DNA from: JAGVPT01 sp963717445
Lineage (GTDB): Bacteria > Bacteroidota > Ignavibacteria > UBA10030 > UBA8401
Reading direction: 5' to 3'
Length of the DNA: 64,000 nt
NCBI GenBank assembly: GCA_963717445.1
Contig: OY970334.1
Location: 186,001-250,000 of the forward strand
Below, piece by piece: positions 1 through 9,226 of this stretch (positions are counted from its first letter, which is position 1; every line of letters starts with the position of its first letter). The notes below the pieces were generated by a model that was not told the DNA's origin, did no database searches, and saw only the letters and a list, made by a program, of their open reading frames with translations. The translations under genes and the position numbers were made by a program.

Positions 1-2979
1 ATCGCCCGTGCTGTATTGCCCTGCCCCTTCCTGCTGCAGATACCTAAACCTAAACGACAAATCCGGCCGATTCTGAAAAAGAAAAAGATCTTGTTGGAGT
101 AGCTGGCTGCCGAGAATTGTTGTCGCCGGATTAAGGAAGTGGCTAAGGTTTAAGAGGTAAATTTGACTCGTTTGCGGGTCGGAACTCTTCTCCTCAATGC
201 GAACATCGCTTTCTGTCGATATATCGCAAAGCGCTTTTTCAACCCAGGTCGACGGCGAGGTGATAAATTTGCTAGGAGTGAGGCGCAAGCGTGTTGAGGT
301 ATTGACATTGATGACGGGATAAAGCTGGTCGGTCGGAATCGTTATGAGTGTATAATTGCCGTCGTATCTGCTGAGCTGGAAATCTTTTTCATCGGTAACA
401 TCGACATTCCCGGTTCCAGTCCAGATATATTGTCCATCGCCGACCGGAACTTGATAGAAGACGCGCTGAAGTTCCGCCGACCGTTCGGTCAACGTCTCGT
501 AGTACACATCCGCATCAACTCCGCGTTGAAACGGCGAGTACCTCGTTTCCGACCGGACAAGTACCGTTTGATCGTCGCTGTTTGTGAGCCTGAATTGATC
601 ATGAAACGTTTTGTCCCTCAGGATAACGTTAAGGGAAGATGAAACGTTGTGAACTTCAGGCAGCGACCATTCATATGTTTGAGTGAACGACCGATCCTCG
701 GGCGCCAACTTTCCCTCGTACGCAGCAGCATCATCCCGAAGCTCAAATTCGCTTGAAAGGTTCATTCCGTAAATCCCCTTGAGTAAAAACTTTGGGGCAA
801 GAGTTGTAAAACTAAAACTCGCATTGTCGAGAGAATCCTCAACGGGAGTTGAAATCGAGCGGTCTTCATGCTCAAACCGAAAGCTCGGGATAAATTTTTT
901 AATGGCATAAGTGATTGAGCCGTTTTGCCTGACCCAATCGTTTTCTTGGACCGACGTTGCATCGGAACTCGTGACCTGGTCGATTGTGTAATCAATTGTA
1001 GGTAATGAGTCGCCGGCAAGCCGCATGAAACCCTCCTTACGATCGGCCGAGAACTGGCTTCCCATACTGTTTGACCCAATCGATCCGCCAAGAGAAAGCG
1101 CCCGAATAGGGTTGTAGGTAAGACCTGCTTCCCGGATTTCCTGTGATGATGGTTGGATCGTAACCGTGCTGTCCAAGCTCCACTCCCTTGCGAAGTCCAC
1201 ATCATCGATACGATCGATTGGCGTAAAATTTTTATCGACATAGCGGTCGGAAAGAGAGAGGTTGAATGAGCCGATGTTCGCGCCTCCTATTCTAACATTG
1301 CTCGGTGCAAAATTTGCAGAGAATTTCGTGGCATCGCCAGCTACCGCGTCATTGGCCGCATACGTGTTTGGGTTAAGGTTGCTTGCAGCGAATTCACCGG
1401 AGAGCGTTAGGTCTTTTGCAACACGGATTGAGGTATTGACATCTGCGATTTGCTGGAGTTCCGGTGCCGGTAAAATAACGATGGGCAAATAGTCGCCGTT
1501 ATGAAGCCCGACATAAGTGTACTGGCCTAGCAACTGATGCGTGTAGTCCCCCAGACCCGATCCAACGTACGAAAATGTCACATTAAACTGCGCTTGGTAG
1601 GTTCCTGGGGCGAATCTGTAAAATCTGATTGTTGCTCCCTGTATAACGGAATCGACGGCTTCATATTGACCATTCCCGATGTTCAACGAATCGACTCCAA
1701 CCGAATCCACCCCCGACCGTGTTGCCGGCTTGCTCCCGCTTTGAGCCAGTAGAGTTTTGTCGCTGTCACTCAATGAAATGTCAATAGGCGCATTTGGGTC
1801 GTCCCCTTCCTGGGCGTACATGACGGAAAGTTTTACTGCATCGGAAAAAGTTTTAGAATCTGCCTGTACGGAAAAAAAATTCCGTGTGTATGATTGATCA
1901 GTGTATTGGAAATCCACGACTATACGTGAAGCACTTGTTATTAACTTCTTTGGAGAGAATGTAATTTGACTGTTTGAATAATCAATAGAATAGTCATTGT
2001 TATCCCCCCTGACCATCAAAACTCCGTCTATGTAAACTTTTTCGGTTCCTGCTATTACTACAATATTGTTCTCGTTATTTTTTCCGTACAATTGATATGG
2101 ACCTTGCACAGCTTCAATCCCGGGGAACTGATTTGTATTAAACTTGCCACGTGATGTAGCGGCGGTTACCGTCGCCCAACCTGAAAACCAATTTGTTGAA
2201 TAGTCTGCCGTTCCCGTCGCTCCTTCCAGTTTTCGGCTTAATTTACCAAATTCGCCTTCCGACATATCCAAATAAAAATCGCCTAATGTTGCCTGGTAAT
2301 TAGTGCTTTTAATTTGGACGAAAACATTGTCCAATTCTTGAATCGTCTGAGTGTTTCCTTCGGGTTGAATCGGAGTATTTTCGTCGGTCAAAGCGGCAAC
2401 GATTTCAATATCCGAAGACAATTTGCCGGAAAACTGAAGGCGAAAACCTGAATTAAGTGTTAAATCGCTATTTGTTCCTACACTGAATCCACGAAATATG
2501 CTTCCACTTTTTTGAAGATCACTGCCGAAAATATCGCCAAGTGGGGCTGAACCGGAGTTTGCGGTTACAATAGTTGTTGAACGATTTGTAAGTGAATCAC
2601 GACAAATGAAATAACTTTTATGACGATAATATGATTGAAATGAAAATGGTAAAAAATTATAGTAAACGATGATAGTAATTTTATGTAATTTAAAATCAAT
2701 CTTTTGACGAAGGTCGATATGCAGCTTTCCAGATGAATAATCGATTGAATAGTCCGCTGTTCGATTGAGTTTAAGGGAATCCAAAAAGACTAGTTCAGTG
2801 CCCGGAATAACTAGATCGTGAGAAAGTTGAAGAGAGGTATCAGGCCGCGTAATTCGGATATGATCCGAGGCAGGAGCAATTGAATCGAAAGTTTGTGCCT
2901 CCGCTGCTCCGGACAAAGTAGAAAGAAGAAAGACAGCTAAAGGAAAAAACGTCAAATGTATTTCGGAAGTCAGTCTCAA
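1..2979 (-). CDS. Large secreted/outer-membrane beta-rich protein (3' end outside window)
   Basis: One uninterrupted minus-strand frame of 993 codons runs from about 2979 off the left edge with no stop, so the protein is longer than shown. No ATG lies between the upstream in-frame stop and the hydrophobic N-terminus, so the start is a TTG (2979; alternatives 2988 and 2955). The first ~30 residues look like a signal peptide: a hydrophobic stretch followed by GAAEAQ. The rest is polar and beta-rich, with DYSIDY motifs at two places, each followed by a strand ending in a basic or aromatic turn, and a GDGQYIW segment near the visible end. From memory, similar motifs occur in very large SprA-like or TamB-associated envelope proteins of the Bacteroidota/Chlorobi group. 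I cannot name the family. An outer-membrane or surface location is inferred. Confidence 0.8.
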   Translation of the reverse strand, partial: MRLTSEIHLTFFPLAVFLLSTLSGAAEAQTFDSIAPASDHIRITRPDTSLQLSHDLVIPGTELVFLDSLKLNRTADYSIDYSSGKLHIDLRQKIDFKLHKITIIVYYNFLPFSFQSYYRHKSYFICRDSLTNRSTTIVTANSGSAPLGDIFGSDLQKSGSIFRGFSVGTNSDLTLNSGFRLQFSGKLSSDIEIVAALTDENTPIQPEGNTQTIQELDNVFVQIKSTNYQATLGDFYLDMSEGEFGKLSRKLEGATGTADYSTNWFSGWATVTAATSRGKFNTNQFPGIEAVQGPYQLYGKNNENNIVVIAGTEKVYIDGVLMVRGDNNDYSIDYSNSQITFSPKKLITSASRIVVDFQYTDQSYTRNFFSVQADSKTFSDAVKLSVMYAQEGDDPNAPIDISLSDSDKTLLAQSGSKPATRSGVDSVGVDSLNIGNGQYEAVDSVIQGATIRFYRFAPGTYQAQFNVTFSYVGSGLGDYTHQLLGQYTYVGLHNGDYLPIVILPAPELQQIADVNTSIRVAKDLTLSGEFAASNLNPNTYAANDAVAGDATKFSANFAPSNVRIGGANIGSFNLSLSDRYVDKNFTPIDRIDDVDFAREWSLDSTVTIQPSSQEIREAGLTYNPIRALSLGGSIGSNSMGSQFSADRKEGFMRLAGDSLPTIDYTIDQVTSSDATSVQENDWVRQNGSITYAIKKFIPSFRFEHEDRSISTPVEDSLDNASFSFTTLAPKFLLKGIYGMNLSSEFELRDDAAAYEGKLAPEDRSFTQTYEWSLPEVHNVSSSLNVILRDKTFHDQFRLTNSDDQTVLVRSETRYSPFQRGVDADVYYETLTERSAELQRVFYQVPVGDGQYIWTGTGNVDVTDEKDFQLSRYDGNYTLITIPTDQLYPVINVNTSTRLRLTPSKFITSPSTWVEKALCDISTESDVRIEEKSSDPQTSQIYLLNLSHFLNPATTILGSQLLQQDLFLFQNRPDLSFRFRYLQQEGAGQYSTGD

Positions 2980-3100
2980 TGGAAACAATGACAGATTTCA
3001 TAAACCTACATCGTAGAAATTTGATGCGTGACCTCCGTGTGCCTTTAACCTGTCTCCATTTCCAAACCAGTGATCATCAGCGTGGACTCGATGATATTCG

Positions 3101-3186
3101 TACCAAAGGAGGGACTCGAACCCTCACCTGGGGTAAGCCAGACTGGATTTTGAGTCCAGCGCGTCTACCAATTCCGCCACTTTGGC
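3101..3186 (-). tRNA. tRNA-Leu (anticodon CAA)
   Basis: The minus strand folds as a class II tRNA of 86 nt. The acceptor arm GCCAAAG pairs with CTTTGGT (one terminal G-T). The D-arm contains GGCGGAATTGGTAGACGC, the anticodon loop CTCAAAA carries CAA, a long variable arm follows, and the T-arm is GAGGGTTCGAGTCCCTC. The CCA end is not encoded. It reads UUG codons. The large envelope-protein gene begins about 120 nt downstream on the same strand. Confidence 0.96.
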
Positions 3187-3199
3187 ATTTCGTGATGTT

Positions 3200-3228
3200 A
3201 ATATAGCAAACTTCGCTTCGCAAGGCAA
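3200..3228 (-). promoter_or_regulatory. Promoter of tRNA-Leu
   Basis: Minus-strand TTGCCT (3228-3223), a 17-nt spacer and TATATT (3205-3200) end 14 nt upstream of the tRNA-Leu 5' end, the distance expected for a tRNA promoter. It has the same architecture as other promoters in this window. Confidence 0.65.
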
Positions 3229-3240
3229 GAATTTTTCACT

Positions 3241-3265
3241 CGCAGATGAATTCACTTCATCTGCG
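3241..3265. repeat. Perfect 10-bp inverted repeat (hairpin)
   Basis: CGCAGATGAA and TTCATCTGCG flank a 5-nt loop. The hairpin lies between the end of the asparaginase gene and the tRNA-Leu promoter, so it could end the asparaginase transcript. There is no convincing T-run after it on the minus strand, so a terminator role is uncertain. Confidence 0.5.
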
Positions 3266-3320
3266 ATGTTATAGCATAATAATTGCAAAGTAGTGAGTTG
3301 GCCTTTGGGCTCTATTTACA

Positions 3321-3447
3321 ATATAAGACTTCTAAATAATTTTAAAAGTTTGGATCACGCAAAGGCGCAAAGTGGCAAAATGATTTAAAAACAGAGTCTT
3401 TGCGCCTTCGCGGCTTGGCGAGAGACAATTTTTCAGAAGTCTTAATA
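3321..3447. repeat. Palindromic MITE-like element
   Basis: A ~127-bp block with outer inverted ends (AAGACTTCT at 3325-3333, AGAAGTCTT at 3435-3443, with partial matching continuing inward) and an inner pair GGCGCAAAG (3364-3372) / CTTTGCGCC (3398-3406). It encodes nothing and sits in the ~300-nt gap between the asparaginase gene and tRNA-Leu. The inner 'gcaaaggcgcaaag' resembles short repeats I recall scattered in many bacterial genomes. No second copy was seen in this window, so mobility is unproven. Confidence 0.5.
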
Positions 3448-3486
3448 TTTTAATAATACAAAAAAAATTTTAGTTGAAGTCGCAAT

Positions 3487-4563
3487 TTATTTTTTCTCCG
3501 GTCTTTCATACAAATATGCCAAAGGCAAAAGTTTGCTGGTTTGACCCTCATTAATTGCAAACATACCCTTGCTCCAAATGGATGCGCCTCCATATTCACC
3601 TTTTTTATTTAATGCATAAAACTTTACATCAAATTTTGGTCTTCCGTCTTCATCGAGAAGGCGTTTTTCTTTCGTGTGCTCCACTATCCTCTTGCAGGCC
3701 ATTAAGCAAGCCTCTTCGGGTGATTCTCCCCTTTTCATATATTCGACAATCATAACACTGCTGCAGTTAGCGATGTTAGCTTCTCCACGACCGGTCGAAC
3801 CCGCAGCGCCAATTTCATTGTCCACGTATAGCCCGGCCCCAATTATTGGTGAATCGCCAACCCTCCCAGGAATTTTATATGACAAGCCGCTTGTCGTAGT
3901 AACTCCTGAAAGATTTCCCTGTAAATCTAATCCTAAACAGTTAATTGTACCGTATGTCTGAAGCGCTTTCTTGATTCCTTCACCAATATCTTTATCTTCG
4001 ATTGTGTGTGGAGGCAGATAATCATCCTCGTTACTCAGAGTCTCCTTCCACCGAACCCATTCTTCTCTCGATTTGTCAGTGAGAAGGTTTTCTTCTTTAA
4101 AGCCGTGCATCTTCGCGAATTTGAGAGCGCCTTCTCCAACAAGGAATATGTGGTCTGTTCGATCCATGACCATCTTTGCTACCAACGAAGGGTTCTTGAT
4201 GTTTTGCAGTGCACCAACTGCTCCCGCGCGATGCGATGGACCATGCATTACTGAAGCGTCGAGTTCCACAACGCCATCTGCATTAGGTAAGCCTCCTAAT
4301 CCAACGGACATATCGTTCGGGTCGTCCTCAACAATGTTGACAGCCGCAATAACCGCGTCCAAGGCATCGCTACCGCTTTGAATAAGCTGGCTGGCCTTTT
4401 CTATTGCATGAAGCCCGTTGGCGCTTGAGACCACTATCCCCTTTGCAGGATCTGAGAATCCTAAATGAGTTGCCGAAAAACTTTTCTGGGATAGAAATGC
4501 TGAACCCATGCTAAAAAGGGTTACGGTTTTCATAAAATCTCTTCGCGTGTTTTTACTATCCAT
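3487..4563 (-). CDS. N4-(beta-N-acetylglucosaminyl)-L-asparaginase, Ntn-hydrolase family
   Basis: 358 aa. The N-terminus carries a twin-arginine-like signal (RRDF at residues 7-10, then a hydrophobic stretch), so the enzyme is probably exported. Residues 204-208 (YGTIN) give the Gly-Thr junction where this family cleaves itself; Thr206 becomes the N-terminal nucleophile. The following GRVGDSPI and GAAGSTGRGE segments are the glycosylasparaginase substrate-binding signatures. The family hydrolyses the GlcNAc-Asn bond of glycopeptides, or isoaspartyl bonds. Animal and flavobacterial enzymes have Asp before the nucleophile and this one has Gly, as in plant-type asparaginases, so the exact substrate is open. 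A strong AAGGAGG ribosome-binding site precedes the ATG. Confidence 0.88.
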   Translation of the reverse strand: MDSKNTRRDFMKTVTLFSMGSAFLSQKSFSATHLGFSDPAKGIVVSSANGLHAIEKASQLIQSGSDALDAVIAAVNIVEDDPNDMSVGLGGLPNADGVVELDASVMHGPSHRAGAVGALQNIKNPSLVAKMVMDRTDHIFLVGEGALKFAKMHGFKEENLLTDKSREEWVRWKETLSNEDDYLPPHTIEDKDIGEGIKKALQTYGTINCLGLDLQGNLSGVTTTSGLSYKIPGRVGDSPIIGAGLYVDNEIGAAGSTGRGEANIANCSSVMIVEYMKRGESPEEACLMACKRIVEHTKEKRLLDEDGRPKFDVKFYALNKKGEYGGASIWSKGMFAINEGQTSKLLPLAYLYERPEKK

Positions 4564-4739
4564 GTATCCTCCTTTTTAGAATTGAAGCCTCACTGAAAGC
4601 TTCCGAGATAATGAAATTGTGGATGGATAATTTCCGTTGGAATTCGCCGAGATAAAGGAAAGATCATCGATCCGGCAGGGCAGAATGCTCCGACCTTTTT
4701 ATTCAGAACAATGGCCCCTCAATGAGTGATGTTTCCACC

Positions 4740-6074
4740 TTATTCCTCATGGGCATACGCCCTCTTCAATAACGTTGCAAGATGAATCACTTCGCCTTTG
4801 ACATTATGGAGTTTGAGCCCTTGAGTCATCTGGGTCAAACACCCTGGATTGCTTGCTACAATGACATCGGCATCCGTTGCCTCAATATTTTGCATTTTAC
4901 GTTCCAACAATTTCATCGAATCATCATAACGAACGATATTGTAAATCCCGGCGCTGCCGCAACACCATGCCGATTCAGTAAGTTCAACAAGGTCGAGCCC
5001 TGGGATTGCTCTCAGGATTTCCCGGGGTTCCGAGGAAATTCGTTGAGCATGAACAAGATGACAGGCATCATGGTATGCCACTCGAACGTTCAACCGGCCC
5101 GAAGGTTTCTCAAAATCGATGGACAATAAAAATTCGGTCAGATCCTTCACTTTGGCAGACAGAAATTTAGCTCTTTCAGCATACAAAGGATCGTCGGTAA
5201 GATAGCGCTCATATTCTTTCATGAATGCGCCGCATCCTGCGGAGTTCATAATAATTGCCTCAAATTCGTACTGCAAAAAAATATCAATGTTGCGGCGCGC
5301 TAGCTTTCTTGCCGATTCAAAATCTCCGTTGTGCGCCTGCAACGACCCGCAACATTCCTGCGTTCGGGGCACAATGATTTCGCAACCGTTCCGTCTCAAC
5401 ACTTCGACAGTATCCTTGTTGACCTCCGCAAAAGCGACATTCATAATGCAGCCTGAAAGAAATGCAACGCGATGCTTTACCGTCCCTTCCGGTCTAATAA
5501 TTTCAGGAAATGAATCGTCAAAAAAACTTTTGTTGATGCGTGGAGAAAAACGTTGAAGCTTTGCCATTGTAGGCATCAGAAAATCCATCACCCTTGTCGT
5601 AGTGACAAGCCGCTCCAGACCGGATTGTTGGTAGAAACGAAGTGCTTTCGCGATAAATTTTAATTTGGGTTTCGATAAAAGTATGTTGCCCAGGAATACC
5701 CTTTTCAGCCATTTCTCCCGCAACGAGGTTCTCCCCTGTTTGTAAATCTGATTTCGCGCAGCTTCCACCAGCGCTCCGTATTTAACTCCGGCGGGACAAG
5801 CAGTCTCGCACGCCTGGCAATCGAGGCAGAAATTCATTTCATCAATGAAACCGCGAGTCATCTCCATTTCGCTATCGGCGACAGCCTTTATCAGTCTGAT
5901 ACGTCCTCGCGGCGAAGATTTTTCCGAACCGGTCAATGAGTAGGTAGGACATGTAGGCAGGCATAATCCGCAATGCATGCAGTTCGTAATGAAATCGTTG
6001 CTCGGTATATCGACTCCAACGAATCCGGCCTTATTAGGTTCAGTGATAATGCTCTCTGTGCTCGGTGGCGCCAT
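4740..6074 (-). CDS. glcF: Glycolate oxidase iron-sulfur subunit-like (Fe-S)-binding protein
   Basis: 444 aa. Two ferredoxin-type 4Fe-4S sites lie near the N-terminus (Cys32/35/38/42 and Cys83/86/89/93). The C-terminal half has two cysteine-rich repeats with CCG motifs (ECCGSLQAH and WCCGSAG), the layout of GlcF/LldE-type electron-transfer subunits. It follows the FAD subunit gene by ~105 nt on the same strand, so the two probably form one oxidoreductase passing electrons from a 2-hydroxy acid (glycolate or lactate) to the respiratory chain. No GlcE subunit is present. The substrate cannot be fixed from sequence alone. Confidence 0.86.
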   Translation of the reverse strand: MAPPSTESIITEPNKAGFVGVDIPSNDFITNCMHCGLCLPTCPTYSLTGSEKSSPRGRIRLIKAVADSEMEMTRGFIDEMNFCLDCQACETACPAGVKYGALVEAARNQIYKQGRTSLREKWLKRVFLGNILLSKPKLKFIAKALRFYQQSGLERLVTTTRVMDFLMPTMAKLQRFSPRINKSFFDDSFPEIIRPEGTVKHRVAFLSGCIMNVAFAEVNKDTVEVLRRNGCEIIVPRTQECCGSLQAHNGDFESARKLARRNIDIFLQYEFEAIIMNSAGCGAFMKEYERYLTDDPLYAERAKFLSAKVKDLTEFLLSIDFEKPSGRLNVRVAYHDACHLVHAQRISSEPREILRAIPGLDLVELTESAWCCGSAGIYNIVRYDDSMKLLERKMQNIEATDADVIVASNPGCLTQMTQGLKLHNVKGEVIHLATLLKRAYAHEE

Positions 6075-6178
6075 AACTACTTATGTTAGCGAAGCAATTA
6101 GCAGGAACCCACTTCTTTATCAACGCTTCCCCTTACAACGCAAATGCTTTCGGAAATCATCATTCCCTTATATAGCTC

Positions 6179-7636
6179 TTATGTCCATGCGCCAAGTTCT
6201 TCAAACTTTTTGATTTGATCTCGACTGCGAGGAAGGCTTCCCTCGCATTTAGGTTTGACTGAAAAAATTTTCCCCGGATTTAGTACGCCACCGGGGTCAA
6301 CGGAAGCTTTTATGGATCGCATCATTTCTACGGCAGGAATGCCGGCTACTGCGGTAAGAAACTTTTTCTTTGCCAAACCGGTCCCGTGTTCGCCGGTGAT
6401 CGTGCCGCCTAATTTTATCGACTCGTTAAAAATCTCTTCGAACGCCGATTCTGCCCGTTGGATTTCATCCTTATCCCGTTCATCGGTCAGGCATGTTGGG
6501 TGAAGATTGCCATCGCCGGCATGCCCGAAAATGCCGAACATGACGTTGTGCTTCCTACCGATTGAATTAATCCGCTCGATCATCCGAGCAATTTCGCTTC
6601 GCGGCACGGTAACGTCTTCTAAAATTGTCGTCGGCTTCACACGCGCCAGCGCGGAAAATGCCGCACGGCGCGCAGTTTTTAACCGGATTGCATCGGATTC
6701 AGTATGCGCAACATTGATTTCCGTGCAATGATGCTGTTTGCAAAGTTCCACAACCCTTGCAGCGTCTTCCTCTACAATGATGGAACGCCCGTCTACCTCG
6801 ATCAATAAGAGCGAGTCGATGGATGTAAGCAAACCAAGGTGCGCGTAATCCTCGACACATTTGACCGTTGTTTGATCTAGAAATTCGATCGTCACCGGGA
6901 TAATATGCGCGGCAATAATTGCAGAGACGGCTTCTGCTGCATCGTTCCGAGTCTGAAAATATGCAAGCATCGTTTTGCTCGTTTCAGGCTTAGGGATAAG
7001 CTTGAGCAATATTTTGGTAAACACGCCGAGTGTTCCTTCGGAGCCGACAAAAAAATCTTTTAGGTTGTACCCTGCAACATCCTTTACCATTTTTCCACCG
7101 GAGAAAATAATTTCCCCGTTTGGAAGTACGGTCTCAAGCCCCATAACGTAATTCTTGGTTACGCCATATTTCAGTCCGCGCAACCCACCGGCATTTTCAG
7201 CAACATTTCCGCCGACCGTGCAGATAGTCATGCTTCCCGGGTCGGGCGGATAGAACAAGCCTAATTTTTCGACTGCGGCATGAACATCCGCTGTGATAAC
7301 GCCTGGTTCGACGAGGATAGTCAAATTTTCCGTATCCACTTCCAGAATCTTGTTCCAGTGGGACATAAGCAGCACAATCGAATTTTCCACTGGAATCGAC
7401 CCGCCGCTAAGTCCCGACCCAGAGCCTCGAGGAACAATCGCAAAGTGTTCCTCATTTGCCAGGGTGAGAATCTCCGAAATTTGTTCTTTCGTTTGCGGAA
7501 TTACAATCGCGTCGGGGAGAGAGTGCAGCAACGGAATACCGTCGTACGAATACGATATCCTATCTTCCTGAGCATCAAGATAATTATTCTTTCCCGCGAT
7601 CTGAGAAATTTTTCGAAGGATTGTCGGATTGATCAT
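6179..7636 (-). CDS. glcD: Glycolate/D-lactate oxidase FAD subunit
   Basis: 485 aa, normal length for GlcD/D-lactate dehydrogenase-type flavoproteins. PRGSGSGLSGG (residues 69-79) is the PCMH-type FAD pyrophosphate-binding loop, and the C-terminal GHAGDGNLH and TGEHGTG segments mark the FAD-oxidase C domain. It is the first gene of a two-gene unit with glcF and diverges from the phenol-lyase gene, sharing a ~125-bp intergenic region. No clear ribosome-binding site precedes the ATG. Substrate is inferred from family only. Confidence 0.88.
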   Translation of the reverse strand: MINPTILRKISQIAGKNNYLDAQEDRISYSYDGIPLLHSLPDAIVIPQTKEQISEILTLANEEHFAIVPRGSGSGLSGGSIPVENSIVLLMSHWNKILEVDTENLTILVEPGVITADVHAAVEKLGLFYPPDPGSMTICTVGGNVAENAGGLRGLKYGVTKNYVMGLETVLPNGEIIFSGGKMVKDVAGYNLKDFFVGSEGTLGVFTKILLKLIPKPETSKTMLAYFQTRNDAAEAVSAIIAAHIIPVTIEFLDQTTVKCVEDYAHLGLLTSIDSLLLIEVDGRSIIVEEDAARVVELCKQHHCTEINVAHTESDAIRLKTARRAAFSALARVKPTTILEDVTVPRSEIARMIERINSIGRKHNVMFGIFGHAGDGNLHPTCLTDERDKDEIQRAESAFEEIFNESIKLGGTITGEHGTGLAKKKFLTAVAGIPAVEMMRSIKASVDPGGVLNPGKIFSVKPKCEGSLPRSRDQIKKFEELGAWT

Positions 7637-7666
7637 TGAAGTTGTTTTATCTTCGAGGAGACGGCG

Positions 7667-7695
7667 TTGAACATCGGATGGGGAATCAGTATATT
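7667..7695 (+). promoter_or_regulatory. Promoter of the phenol-lyase gene
   Basis: TTGAAC (7667-7672), a 17-nt spacer and TATATT followed by GG (7690-7697). It predicts a leader of roughly 60 nt before the ATG at 7761. Confidence 0.55.
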
Positions 7696-7760
7696 GGAAC
7701 CGTTAAGATTATGATAGCAAATTCAATTTCGAAAGTCAACGAACTGAATTGGGAGCATCT

Positions 7761-9146
7761 ATGGCAAAATTAGAACGTCGGTCGTGGGCGGAACCGTTTA
7801 AAATCAAAGTCGTTGAGCCGTTGAAAGTAACCACCCGCGAAGAACGGCTTGCGGCAATCCGAGAGGCAGGATACAATACATTTCTTCTTCGGTCGGAAGA
7901 TGTTTACATCGATCTATTGACGGACAGCGGAACTAATGCGATGAGCGACTACCAGTGGGCCGGGATGATGCTGGGTGACGAGGCGTATGCCGGGAGTAAA
8001 AACTATTACCATCTCGAAGAGAACGTGCAACAGTATTATGGCTACAAGTACTTGGTTCCTACCCATCAGGGGCGCGGGGCGGAACATATTATTTCAAAAA
8101 TACTCATCAAACCGGGTGATTACGTTCCGGGCAACATGTACTTTACGACAACCAGGCTTCATCAAGAATTGGCGGGAGGTACATTCGCCGACGTTATCGT
8201 TGACGAAGCGCACGATTCGCAAAGCTCGCATCCCTTCAAAGGAAATATCGACCTTCAGAAACTGGAAGGCGTCATTAAGAAGGTCGGCGAGAAAAAGATT
8301 GCTTATGTAACCGTGGCAGCAACCGTGAATATGGCGGGCGGTCAACCGATTTCGATGGAGAATTTACGCCAGGTTCGCACATTGACCGCAAAACACAATA
8401 TCAAAATGATCCTTGATGCAACGCGTGCCGTGGAAAATGCGTATTTCATTAAGGTACGCGAAAAAGGATTCGACAAGAAATCTATCGCGGAGATTTTGAA
8501 GGAAATGTGCTCATACACTGACGGCGCAACCATGAGCGGTAAAAAAGATTTGCTCGTCAACATCGGCGGTTTCCTGGCGTTAAACGACTACAACATTTTC
8601 GAGGAAGCGCGTAATATGGTCGTGGTCTACGAAGGGTTGCATACGTATGGAGGCATGGCAGGGCGTGATATGGAAGCAATGGCCCGCGGCATTGAAGAGG
8701 CTGTGCAAGAACCCCACATCAAAGCGCGAATCGGCCAGATAGAATACGTTGGCGAAAAGCTTCAAAGCATCGGCGTTCCGATTGTTGTACCGATTGGTGG
8801 ACATGCGATATTTCTCGACGCAAAACGATTCCTTCCCCATATTCCGCAAATCGAATTTCCAGCCCAGACCCTCGCTGCAGAACTGTACATGGACTCCGGC
8901 ATTCGCTCGATGGAACGCGGAATTGTTTCAGCGGGGCGCAACAAAGAGACTGGCGACCATTACTATCCAAAGCTTGAACTAGTGCGACTCACGTTCCCGC
9001 GCCGTGTGTACACACAGGCACACTGTGACGTGACCGCGGAATCAGTCGAAACAGTGTTCGAGCAGCGCGCCAAAATCAGGGGAATGAAAATGGTGTACGA
9101 GCCGAAATACCTTCGGTTTTTTCAGGCAAGGTTTGAACGACTATAA
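7761..9146 (+). CDS. tpl: Tyrosine phenol-lyase (beta-tyrosinase)
   Basis: 461 aa PLP enzyme. It splits L-tyrosine into phenol, pyruvate and ammonia. The start is set at the ATG at 7761, because GGGAG lies 5 nt upstream of it; a TTG 12 nt further up also stays open. The Schiff-base lysine is the second Lys of SGKKD (residue 262). The C-terminal RSMERGIVSAGRN carries the Met and Arg of the phenol-lyase active site (Met379/Arg381 in the Citrobacter enzyme), whereas tryptophanases have RAVEIGSFLLGRDP here, as recalled. This argues against tryptophanase. It is a plus-strand single gene diverging from glcD, so it has its own promoter. No transporter gene is adjacent. Confidence 0.88.
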   Translation: MAKLERRSWAEPFKIKVVEPLKVTTREERLAAIREAGYNTFLLRSEDVYIDLLTDSGTNAMSDYQWAGMMLGDEAYAGSKNYYHLEENVQQYYGYKYLVPTHQGRGAEHIISKILIKPGDYVPGNMYFTTTRLHQELAGGTFADVIVDEAHDSQSSHPFKGNIDLQKLEGVIKKVGEKKIAYVTVAATVNMAGGQPISMENLRQVRTLTAKHNIKMILDATRAVENAYFIKVREKGFDKKSIAEILKEMCSYTDGATMSGKKDLLVNIGGFLALNDYNIFEEARNMVVVYEGLHTYGGMAGRDMEAMARGIEEAVQEPHIKARIGQIEYVGEKLQSIGVPIVVPIGGHAIFLDAKRFLPHIPQIEFPAQTLAAELYMDSGIRSMERGIVSAGRNKETGDHYYPKLELVRLTFPRRVYTQAHCDVTAESVETVFEQRAKIRGMKMVYEPKYLRFFQARFERL

Positions 9147-9226
9147 CCACCGCGGGCACGGTGCTGATTCTTGGAGAGCGATATTCTGAAAAGAAAAGCA
9201 GGACCAGTACGAAATTTTCGCAGAAT

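Noticed and set aside
762..1241. 159-aa minus-strand ORF at the left end
   Set aside because: It lies in another frame inside the large envelope-protein gene, which is open over the whole stretch.
7749..7760. Start of the phenol-lyase at the upstream TTG
   Set aside because: The GGGAG site is placed for the ATG at 7761, and the added residues (MGAS) are not part of the family.
7761..9146. Tryptophanase
   Set aside because: The RSMERGIVSAGRN block carries the phenol-lyase residues, not the tryptophanase ones.
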